From NCBI RefSeq assembly GCF_965279675.1, contig NZ_CBDIIJ010000002.1, forward strand, positions 1,178,001 to 1,242,000: DNA of 64,000 nt, read 5' to 3'. Positions within the stretch are counted from its first letter, which is position 1; each line of letters begins with the position of its first letter. Positions 34,969 through 42,359 of this stretch are shown in pieces. Under the pieces are notes generated by a model. That model did not search any database. It saw only the letters and a program-made list of their open reading frames with translations, and was not told the DNA's origin. The position numbers were made by a program, and so were the translations under genes. This DNA is from Mucisphaera sp965279675 (GTDB lineage Bacteria > Planctomycetota > Phycisphaerae > Phycisphaerales > Phycisphaeraceae).

Positions 34969-36048
34969 TTAGTTGTTGCGGAGCATGGCGGCGGGCTCGG
35001 TCTGGCTGTTGGTGTCGGGGGTGGCTTCGAGGAGTCGGTCGACAAGGTCGTCGGGCAGGACGCGGTCGGCTTCGGCCTGGAAATTGAGGTGCATGCGGTG
35101 TCGGAGGACGGGGTGGGCGACGGCTTCGATGTCGGGGATGCCGGCGGCGGTGCGGCCGTCGAGGAGGGCGGCGGCCTTGGCGGCGAGGATGAGGTTCTGG
35201 GTGGCGCGGGGTCCTGCGCCCCAGGCGAGGTAGTCGCGGATGAACTCGTGGCGGTCGTCGGCTTCGCCACGTTTGGGTCGTCGGGTGGCGCGGGTGAGTC
35301 GGAGGGCGTAGTCGATGACGTGGTCGGCGACGGGTACGGCTCGGACCCAGTCCTGGAGTTGCTGGATCTGTTCGGCGTTGATGACGGGCTGGATGGGATC
35401 GGTGGTGCCGGAGGTGGTTCGTCGGATGATCTCGGCTTCTTCGTCGTGGGAGGGGTAGTCGACGCGGATCATGGCCATGAAGCGGTCGAGCTGGGCTTCG
35501 GGGAGGGGGTAGGTGCCTTCCTGTTCGATGGGGTTCTGGGTGGCGAGGACGAAGAAGGGTTCGAGGAGGTTGTGAACGACCCCGCCGGTGGTGACGTGTC
35601 GTTCCTGCATGGCTTCGAGGAGAGCGGCCTGGGTTTTGGGTGGGGTTCGGTTGATCTCGTCGGCGAGGATGATGTTGGCGAAGAGGGGGCCTTTGACGAA
35701 GCGGATTTCGCGGCGGCCGGTGTCGCGGTTTTCCTCGATGACCTCGGTGCCGGTGATGTCGGAGGGCATGAGGTCGGGGGTGAACTGGATGCGGTTGAAC
35801 TCGAGGCCGAGGGCTTTGGCGACGGTGGAGACGAGGAGGGTTTTGGCGAGGCCGGGGACACCTATGAGCAGGGCATGTCCGCGGCAGAGGAGGGCGATGA
35901 GGACCTGGTTGACGACGTCGTCCTGGCCGACGATGGCTTTGGCGATTTCGTTACGGAGGTTTTTGAGTCGGGTGTCGACGGTTTGGCGGACGTCGTCGGC
36001 GTTGAGGTTGTGGGTGCTGGGGTTTCCCGATCCTTGAGCGTCGTTCAT
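34969..36048 (-). CDS. MoxR-family AAA+ ATPase
   Basis: 359 residues, first gene of the run. Walker A is GVPGLAKT, Walker B IILADEINR, with the MoxR-typical RIQFTPDLMPSDITG and ATQNPIEQEGTYPLPEAQLDRF segments, and a helical lid. MoxR ATPases act as chaperones for VWA-domain proteins, here presumably the DUF58, BatA and VWA proteins encoded directly downstream. The last 20 residues are polar and unusual. A 68-base gap separates it from the divergent mutM. Confidence 0.95.
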   Translation of the reverse strand: MNDAQGSGNPSTHNLNADDVRQTVDTRLKNLRNEIAKAIVGQDDVVNQVLIALLCRGHALLIGVPGLAKTLLVSTVAKALGLEFNRIQFTPDLMPSDITGTEVIEENRDTGRREIRFVKGPLFANIILADEINRTPPKTQAALLEAMQERHVTTGGVVHNLLEPFFVLATQNPIEQEGTYPLPEAQLDRFMAMIRVDYPSHDEEAEIIRRTTSGTTDPIQPVINAEQIQQLQDWVRAVPVADHVIDYALRLTRATRRPKRGEADDRHEFIRDYLAWGAGPRATQNLILAAKAAALLDGRTAAGIPDIEAVAHPVLRHRMHLNFQAEADRVLPDDLVDRLLEATPDTNSQTEPAAMLRNN

Positions 36049-36116
36049 GCTGGTGCTTTCTATGCGTGGGAGCGGGCCTGGATGAGTATACGTGTGGGGT
36101 GGCCTAGACTGGGGTT

Positions 36117-36974
36117 ATGCCGGAACTGCCGGAGGTAGAAACCATACGACGGGGTTTGGCGGCCGAGGCGGTCGGTCGGCGGGTGCTCTCCGTGGCGGTG
36201 CGACGGGCAGATTTTGTACGCACGGGAGCGGGGCGGCGTTCGGCGGAGGTGGTGCCGGAGGATGGGGCGTTGCTGGTGGGGGATGTGGTGGACCGGGTGG
36301 AGCGGCGGGGCAAGCAGATGGCGGTGGTGGGTCGGAAGGGGGGTGTGGTGAATGTGCACCTGGGGATGTCGGGATCGGTGGCGGCGGGGCCTTCGGGTCT
36401 GTTGGAGGTTGGGGTACACACGCATGTGCGGTGGGAGTTGGCGGGGGGTCGGGCGGTTTCGGTGACGGACCCGCGTCGGTTTGGGGGGGTGTGGGTGTAT
36501 CCCTCGATGGCTGCGTTGGAGGCGGAGCGGTGGTCGTCGCTGGGCCCGGATGCGTTGGAGGTCGAGGCGAGGGAGTTGCTGGCAGGGTTTTCGGGGTCGC
36601 GGCGGGCGGTGAAGGCTGCCTTGCTGGATCAGCGTGTGGTGGCTGGTGTGGGGAATATCTATGCGGACGAGTCGCTGCATCGGGCGGGGATTTCGCCGGT
36701 GGCGGAGGCGGGGGTATTGAACATCGATCAGGTTAAGCGGCTGGTTCGTTCGCTTCGTCGGGTGCTGCGTGAGGCGGTGTCGGCGGGGGGCTCGTCGCTG
36801 CGGGATCATGTGATGCTGAACGGGGAGGCGGGTGCGTTCCAACATGCTCACCGGGTGTATGGGCGGTCGGGTGAGGCGTGCCTCAAGTGTCGGGGGGAGC
36901 TGGCTTCGGGGCTGGTGGCTCAGCGGACGACGGTTTGGTGTCCGGTGTGTCAGCCACTCTGTAGGAACAACTAG
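36117..36974 (+). CDS. mutM: formamidopyrimidine-DNA glycosylase
   Basis: 285 residues. It starts PELPEVET: the Pro that becomes the N-terminus is the catalytic nucleophile, followed by the Glu; the H2TH region (VVAGVGNIYADESLHRAGISP) and a C-terminal zinc finger (CxxC...CxxC with the family pattern QRTTVWCPVCQ) are all intact. It removes oxidised purines such as 8-oxoguanine from DNA. Start at the ATG immediately before PELPE. It converges on dnaA across the DnaA-box region. Confidence 0.96.
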   Translation: MPELPEVETIRRGLAAEAVGRRVLSVAVRRADFVRTGAGRRSAEVVPEDGALLVGDVVDRVERRGKQMAVVGRKGGVVNVHLGMSGSVAAGPSGLLEVGVHTHVRWELAGGRAVSVTDPRRFGGVWVYPSMAALEAERWSSLGPDALEVEARELLAGFSGSRRAVKAALLDQRVVAGVGNIYADESLHRAGISPVAEAGVLNIDQVKRLVRSLRRVLREAVSAGGSSLRDHVMLNGEAGAFQHAHRVYGRSGEACLKCRGELASGLVAQRTTVWCPVCQPLCRNN

Positions 36975-37396
36975 GTAATAAGAAATATGTCTTCTTACCT
37001 CGTTGTTAGCGTTGGCGATATGTGTTGTTGCTGGCCTATGGCACGCGTAAGTGTGATTCACATAGTTACTTAGAGACCGATCGGCCGTGTGGATAAGCTG
37101 TCGCGGAAGTCGGGGTGGCGCGCGGATGGCGCTGGTTCATGGGGTTGAGCGCGGTTTGGATGGGGTGTCGAGCGTGGCGGAGCGCGGTTCGGCGGGGTTT
37201 GGTGTCGGCGAGGCGTTCAGGCAGGCGGCGCTTTATCCACAGGTTGTGAGGGGGTGTGGATAAGTGTGGATGGCGGTGTGCGGGCGTGAGAGGCGTGCCA
37301 ACCGGGGTCGCGTCGCGACCCGGCTCATAGCCAGCTGTTGTTTTGTGGTCCTCGGGACGACCTGTGGTCGGATAACGTCGCGTCACTCGGAGGGGG
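36975..37396. other. candidate replication origin region (DnaA-box cluster)
   Basis: A 420-base gap at the 3' side of dnaA. Perfect DnaA boxes: TGTGGATAA at 37088-37096, TTATCCACA at 37233-37241, TGTGGATAA at 37255-37263; a degenerate copy TGTGGATGG follows at 37265-37273. Bases 36970-37075 are distinctly AT-rich for this genome and could unwind; they include a near-palindrome GGTAA...TTACC at 36973-36998. A GC-rich hairpin (GGGTCGCG/CGCGACCC, 37305-37321) closes the region. Position beside dnaA supports an origin; strand skew does not (see findings). Confidence 0.6.
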
Positions 37397-38947
37397 TCAG
37401 GTGAGTCGTTCTTTGAGGACGTCGAGTTCGCGGGCGAAGCGGTCGTCGGTCTGGGTGCGCTCTTCGACGGTTTTGATGGAGTGCATGACGGTGGTGTGGT
37501 CGCGGCCGCCGAAGTGCCCGCCTATTTCTTCGAGGCTGTAGCGGGTCTTGGACCGTGCGAGGAACATGCAGATCTGTCGGGGTTCGGTGACGGACTTGTG
37601 GCGTCGTCGTGACTGGAGGTCGGAGAGTTTGACGTTGTAGTAGCCGGTGACGACGTTGATGATCTGCTGGAGGATGTCGTGGTTGGATTTGGGCTCGTTG
37701 AGGTTTTCGCCGAGGAGTTCGGCGGCGAGTTCGAGGTCGATGTCGCGGTTGCCGAGGGCGGCGTGGGCGAGGAGGGTGGTGATGGCGCCTTCGAGCTCGC
37801 GGGCGTTGGAGTCGATTTTGGTGGCCATGTAGTTGATGACGTTTTCGGGGACGTGGACGCCACGGAGTTTGGCTTTGGCCTGGAGGATGGCGACGCGGGT
37901 CTCGAAGTGGGGTTTGGTGACGTTGGCGACGAGTCCCCACTGGAAGCGGCTGAGGAGTCGTTCTTCGAGGTTGGGGATTTCGGAGGGTGCGGCGTCGGAG
38001 CTGAGGACGATCTGCTTGTTGGCCTGGTAGAGCTCGTTGAAGGTGTGGAAGAACTCTTCCTGGGAGCGTTCGCGGTTGGAGAGGAAGTGGATGTCGTCGA
38101 TGACGACCATGTCGGCGTAGCGGTATCGGTGTCGGAACTGGAGCATCTGCCCGCGTTGGACGGACTGGATGAACTGGGTCATGAAGGATTCGCAGGAGAC
38201 GTAGACGATGCGTGTTTCGGGGTTGCGTGTGAGGATGGCCTGGCAGATGCCCTGGAGGAGGTGGGTTTTGCCGAGGCCGACGCCGCCATGGATGAAGAGG
38301 GGGTTGTAAGCTTCGCCGGGCTGGTTGGCGACGGCGACGGAGGCGGCGTAGGCGAGCTGATTGTTGGGTCCGGTGATGAAGTTGGAGAAGGTGTAGTCGG
38401 GGCTGAGGACGACATCGTCTTCGAGTTCGAAGGCTTTGCCTTCTTCGCCGAGCTTCTGGGCGTCGCCTGAGACGCTGAAGGCTTTGGGTTGTTCCATCGG
38501 ATCGGTGAGGTTGATCTCGATGGCTGGGGCGGGCTGGGGTGTGACTTGGGGCTGGTTGCGGGGCGGGGGTTCGTGGAGGGGTTCATCGGGGACGCGATGG
38601 TTAGGCGCGGGGGTCGGCTGTTTGGTTGTGTGGCTGGTGCCGTTGGTGGTGGTGGCGTTTTGCCTGATTGGGGAGGTTGTGTCGGCGGGTTTGGTGGCGG
38701 TGTTGCCGTGTTCGAAGCGGACGACGACGAGTTTACCGGTGACTTCCTGGGCGGCCTCGTTGAAGGGGTCGAGGCAGCGTTTCTGGAGGTAGTTCTGCTG
38801 GATGGGGCTGGAGGTTTTCACCCGTAGGAGGCCGTTGTCGAGCACGATGGGTTCGAGCTCGTCGAACCACTGTCGGCAGATGGAGGCGTGCTGACGGCGT
38901 AGGTGGGCCATCATGTCACGCCAGAGCTTGTCGTCGAGCCTGGGCAT
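37397..38947 (-). CDS. dnaA: chromosomal replication initiator protein
   Basis: 516 residues from the ATG at 38947. Domain I (1-85) binds partners, domain II is a Pro/Thr/Gln-rich linker (about 90-165), the AAA+ domain has Walker A GGVGLGKTH and Walker B VVIDDIHFL, and domain IV ends with the DNA-binding signature RDHTTVMHSIKTVEER. It opens the origin by binding DnaA boxes, three of which lie just beyond its stop codon. The frame upstream of 38947 is not DnaA-like. No dnaN, gyr or recF follows, so the classic dnaA neighbourhood is absent. Confidence 0.97.
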   Translation of the reverse strand: MPRLDDKLWRDMMAHLRRQHASICRQWFDELEPIVLDNGLLRVKTSSPIQQNYLQKRCLDPFNEAAQEVTGKLVVVRFEHGNTATKPADTTSPIRQNATTTNGTSHTTKQPTPAPNHRVPDEPLHEPPPRNQPQVTPQPAPAIEINLTDPMEQPKAFSVSGDAQKLGEEGKAFELEDDVVLSPDYTFSNFITGPNNQLAYAASVAVANQPGEAYNPLFIHGGVGLGKTHLLQGICQAILTRNPETRIVYVSCESFMTQFIQSVQRGQMLQFRHRYRYADMVVIDDIHFLSNRERSQEEFFHTFNELYQANKQIVLSSDAAPSEIPNLEERLLSRFQWGLVANVTKPHFETRVAILQAKAKLRGVHVPENVINYMATKIDSNARELEGAITTLLAHAALGNRDIDLELAAELLGENLNEPKSNHDILQQIINVVTGYYNVKLSDLQSRRRHKSVTEPRQICMFLARSKTRYSLEEIGGHFGGRDHTTVMHSIKTVEERTQTDDRFARELDVLKERLT

Positions 38948-39119
38948 GGCTGGCGTTTTTCCCTGTCCTCGTCGGCGTGGGAGCCGATGCGTTTGGGTTC
39001 TTCTTCGTCTCGTGTCGGACTGTTCTCGAACGCTCCAAGCTAAGCAGGGGCGGGTGGAAATGCAACGACTTGTGGGATGGTTCGTGGCTGCGGGCTCGTG
39101 AAAGCCGATACTAGTGATC

Positions 39120-40340
39120 ATGAACGAGACACGGCTTCTGATCTTCGATGATGACCGGGGTTCGTTTGGGCCTTTGCGGCATCGTCGTGCGGTGTTCGCT
39201 ACGCGTACTGGTGCGTTGGAGGTGCGTCAGCGGATTGAGCGGGTGCTGAAGCGTCCGGTGGACGCGCTCTGGATGCCGGCGCGGTATCAGGCGGTGGCGG
39301 CGCCGCGTTACCCGGCTCCGGTGAACGCGGGTCTGGATGCGGGGGACTGGCTGATCGTGAATGGTCGCTGGAACGGTGTTCGTCATGTGGAGGAGGTGGC
39401 GTCGCTGGAGCCTGGTCAGGTGCTGGTGGAGCCGGATGGTCAGGTGGTGGCGGCGCATGTGACTTGGATTGATGCGGGGAAGATTCTGGAGACCCGTGAT
39501 CCTCACAACGGGGTGGAGACGGTGCACACGGATCAGGACATGCTCATGGAGCGTCCCTGGGACGTGTTTGGGGATCTGCGGGCGGCGATGCTTTACGACC
39601 TGGGTGTGCTGGAGATGTCGACGTTCGATGAGGGGACGATCGGTTCGCGGTGTCCGGGTGTGGCGGTGGTGGGGACACATGGTGTTAAGTTGGGTCAGGG
39701 GGCTCGTGTGGGGATGCACACGGTGATCGATACGACGGGTGGTCCCGTGGTGATTGATGATGGGGCGGTGGTGGGTCCGTTGTGTTCGTTGGAGGGGCCT
39801 TTGTATGTGGGTCGGCACACGGTGATCGGTGCGCAGGCGTGCTTGCGGCCGAACACGTCGGTCGGTCCGTTCTGTCGGGTGGCGGGCGAGGTATCGAACT
39901 CGGTGATTCAGGCGTGGACGAACAAGGCGCACTACGGGTATCTGGGTCACAGCCTGGTGGGTCAGTGGTGCAATCTGGGGGCGGGGACGACGGTGTCGAA
40001 TCTGAAGAACACGTACACGCCGGTGCGGATGCAGCTGGAGCCGGATACGCCTGCGGAGGAGACGGGGCAGGCGTTTCTGGGTCCGGTGCTGGGTGATTTT
40101 GTGCGGACGGCGATCGGGACGAAGCTGCTGACGGGATCGTGCATCAGTACGGGATGCATGCTGGCGGTGTCGGGGTTTGCGCCGAAGTACGCGGCGCCTT
40201 TTGGTTTCTATACGGACGCGGGTCGGCAGACGTATGCGTTCGAGAAGTTTCTGGATACGGCGGGGACGGTGATGGCGCGTCGCGACAGCCCGTTGTTTGA
40301 GGAAGAGGTGGCGTTGCTGCGGTCGTTGGCTGGGGCTTAG
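39120..40340 (+). CDS. GlmU-like sugar nucleotidyltransferase with left-handed beta helix
   Basis: 406 residues from ATG at 39120 (a GTG two codons earlier is possible). The N-terminal 170 residues match the divergent GlmU-type nucleotidyltransferase family (LLIFDDDRG; RPWDVFGDLRAAMLYDL), not standard GlmU. From about 190 there are hexapeptide repeats of a left-handed beta helix, with SLVGQWCNLGAGTTVSNLKNTY resembling the acetyltransferase part of GlmU, including the GAGT segment. It probably makes a UDP-sugar precursor for envelope polymers; the exact reaction is inferred. Divergent from dnaA. Confidence 0.8.
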   Translation: MNETRLLIFDDDRGSFGPLRHRRAVFATRTGALEVRQRIERVLKRPVDALWMPARYQAVAAPRYPAPVNAGLDAGDWLIVNGRWNGVRHVEEVASLEPGQVLVEPDGQVVAAHVTWIDAGKILETRDPHNGVETVHTDQDMLMERPWDVFGDLRAAMLYDLGVLEMSTFDEGTIGSRCPGVAVVGTHGVKLGQGARVGMHTVIDTTGGPVVIDDGAVVGPLCSLEGPLYVGRHTVIGAQACLRPNTSVGPFCRVAGEVSNSVIQAWTNKAHYGYLGHSLVGQWCNLGAGTTVSNLKNTYTPVRMQLEPDTPAEETGQAFLGPVLGDFVRTAIGTKLLTGSCISTGCMLAVSGFAPKYAAPFGFYTDAGRQTYAFEKFLDTAGTVMARRDSPLFEEEVALLRSLAGA

Positions 40341-40972
40341 TGGCGTCTTTTGGTGGCTTTGGTTTTTCGGTGGAGCCAGAGTCGGTCGTCGGTGCGGTAG
40401 GTGAGCAGGAGGGCGCCGGTGGCGGCGAAGCGTTCGAAGCAGGCTTCGGCGATGGGTTCTTCGCCTGGCCAGGGGTAGACGTAGATGATGTCGAAGTCGT
40501 CGATGTCGAGTCCGAGTTCGTCGTAGCCATCGGGGCGATCGGTTTCGAGCCAGGACATGTCGTCGATGGCGTCGGTGAGTTGTTCGGCGTCGGGGGGGAG
40601 GTAGGAGCCGCGGGCGAAGGTGGCGTGGATGTGGTGGTCGTCGATGAGGGCTTCGGCCTGGTCGACGAGGTCGTGTTCGACCTCGACGCCGTGGGCTTCG
40701 TAGCCGAGCAGTGAGGCGAGGGCGGTGACGACGCCGAAGCCGGATCCCCATTCGAGGAAGCGGTTGCCGGAGGCGAGTCCGTGGGCTTCGATGCTGGCGA
40801 GGGCCTGATAGACGAGGGGGTAGTCGGCGGGGACGAAGCCGGGGATGGGGTTGTCGCGGCGGTCGTGGATCCAGCGGGGGATGCGGTGGTCGAGGGCGTC
40901 TTCGATGAGTTCGGCGGCGCGGTCGGAGAGGTCGGGGTCGGCGAGGGGGAGGTCGAGGTGTTGGAGGGGCAT
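40337..40972 (-). CDS. class I SAM-dependent methyltransferase-like protein
   Basis: 211 residues. Motif I is FLEWGSGFGVVTALASLLG and motif II the acidic GVEVEHDLVDQAEAL, both usual for Rossmann-fold methyltransferases; FDIIYVYPWPGEE replaces the usual post-II motif and could be part of the substrate site. Substrate unknown. It begins two bases after the stop of the permease gene, so the two are co-transcribed and perhaps coupled, and it overlaps the end of the convergent GlmU-like gene by four bases. Confidence 0.8.
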   Translation of the reverse strand: MPLQHLDLPLADPDLSDRAAELIEDALDHRIPRWIHDRRDNPIPGFVPADYPLVYQALASIEAHGLASGNRFLEWGSGFGVVTALASLLGYEAHGVEVEHDLVDQAEALIDDHHIHATFARGSYLPPDAEQLTDAIDDMSWLETDRPDGYDELGLDIDDFDIIYVYPWPGEEPIAEACFERFAATGALLLTYRTDDRLWLHRKTKATKRRH

Positions 40973-40974
40973 GG

Positions 40975-42171
40975 TCAGGCCGATTGTGCTTGTGTGGTCT
41001 GGGAGGCCCGGTTGGGGACGGCTTTGCGGAAGGTGAGGAGGGTGAGGGTGATGAGGCTGATCCAGCTGATGATGAGCCAGAGGCCGGGTTCGTGGTGGTG
41101 GTGGGTTTGTGGGCCGGTCCAGCCGGCGGCGTTGAGTGCCAGGTCGGTGATGAGGCCGGCGGCGATGGCGACGATGATGATGGCCCCGAGGTAGGCGGCG
41201 GTGGAGGCGGTGCCGAGTTCTTTGCGGATGAGGGCGACGGTGCCGGCGTTGGTGGCGGGTCCGGCGAGCAGGAAGACGAGGACGGTGCCGGGGGAGATGC
41301 CGGCGACGAGGAGGGAGGCGGCGACGGGGGTGGAGGCGGTGGCGCAGATGTACATGGGGATGCCGAGGGCGACCATCGCGAGCATGGCGGGGACGCCTGA
41401 GCCAAAGGAGGCGAGGGTGGAGGGGGGGACGAAGGTGACGACGGCGGCGGCGGCGAGGAGGCCGATGGCGAGCCAGATGGCCATGTCGTCGAGGAGTCGG
41501 GTCCATGCGTAGACCTGGCCATCCCAGGCGCGGCGGAGGCGTGAGGCGTTGGGGGTTGGGGATTCGGTGCTGCAGCAGTCGGAGGCTGTTTCCGTGGGGG
41601 CGGGCTGGAGGTTGGGGGGAGGCGTGTTGACGACGTTGAGGGAGAGGGATTTGGGTTCGGTGCTGCAGCAGGAGCCGGGTTCGGGTTGGTTGGTCGAGCA
41701 GCAGGATGAGGTCGTGGGCGGGTTTGGTTTTGAGGTGGTTGGGTTGTTTCTGGGCTGGTCGGGGTCGATGAGTTCGGCGGCGACCCCGCCTGCGATGGCG
41801 GTGATGACGGAGGCGATGGGTCGAGCGATGGTGAGGAGGGGGCCGAGCATGGCGTAGGAGACGGCGAGGGAGTCGACGCCTGTTTGCGGGGTGGCGACGA
41901 GGAAGGAGACGGTGGCTCCTTTGGAGGCGCCTTCGCGTCGGAGACCAAGAGCGGCGGGGATGACGCCACAGGAGCAGAGGGGCAGGGGGACGCCGATGAG
42001 GGAGCCGCGGACGATGGAGCCGATGCCGGGTTTGCCGACGAAGCGGGCGAGGGCCCCGGCGGGGAGGAGTCCTTTGAGGAGTCCGGCGGCGATGAGGCCG
42101 ACGGCGAGCCAGGGGGCGGCTTCGAGGGAGAGGTCGAGAAGGTTCTGGAGGAAGGTGGTGAGGAGGTCCAT
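40975..42171 (-). CDS. SO_0444/ArsP-type permease, probable metal or metalloid exporter
   Basis: 398 residues with about eight membrane segments in two halves (residues 1-125 and 225-398). PLPLCSCGVIPAALGLRREGASKGA in the first half and MYICATASTPVAASLLVAG in the second are the paired signatures of the permease family DUF318. Between them a hydrophilic linker has three CCST motifs (SSCCST, GSCCST, DCCST), and a HHHH run lies near the C-terminus; both look metal-binding. It may export arsenic species, copper or zinc. First gene of a two-gene transcript. Confidence 0.87.
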   Translation of the reverse strand: MDLLTTFLQNLLDLSLEAAPWLAVGLIAAGLLKGLLPAGALARFVGKPGIGSIVRGSLIGVPLPLCSCGVIPAALGLRREGASKGATVSFLVATPQTGVDSLAVSYAMLGPLLTIARPIASVITAIAGGVAAELIDPDQPRNNPTTSKPNPPTTSSCCSTNQPEPGSCCSTEPKSLSLNVVNTPPPNLQPAPTETASDCCSTESPTPNASRLRRAWDGQVYAWTRLLDDMAIWLAIGLLAAAAVVTFVPPSTLASFGSGVPAMLAMVALGIPMYICATASTPVAASLLVAGISPGTVLVFLLAGPATNAGTVALIRKELGTASTAAYLGAIIIVAIAAGLITDLALNAAGWTGPQTHHHHEPGLWLIISWISLITLTLLTFRKAVPNRASQTTQAQSA

Positions 42172-42359
42172 GCGGTTATCTTTGCGACTCAGTCTCAGAA
42201 ATCTAGCAGCGGAGACTCGTTTGAGGCGGGGCTTTCAAAAGACCGATTGATCGTCTATGCTGTCCTGCCGCATGCTGTAAGCCGATGGCTTCATCAGCGA
42301 TGTGCCTTCATTGTGCTTAGATGCTTCCTGTTGGGAGCGATGTAAGAGGGAACCAGGCG

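Noticed and set aside
39111..41969. Very long minus-strand frame of 952 codons
   Set aside because: Pro/Ser/Arg/His-rich shadow of the permease, methyltransferase and GlmU-like genes.
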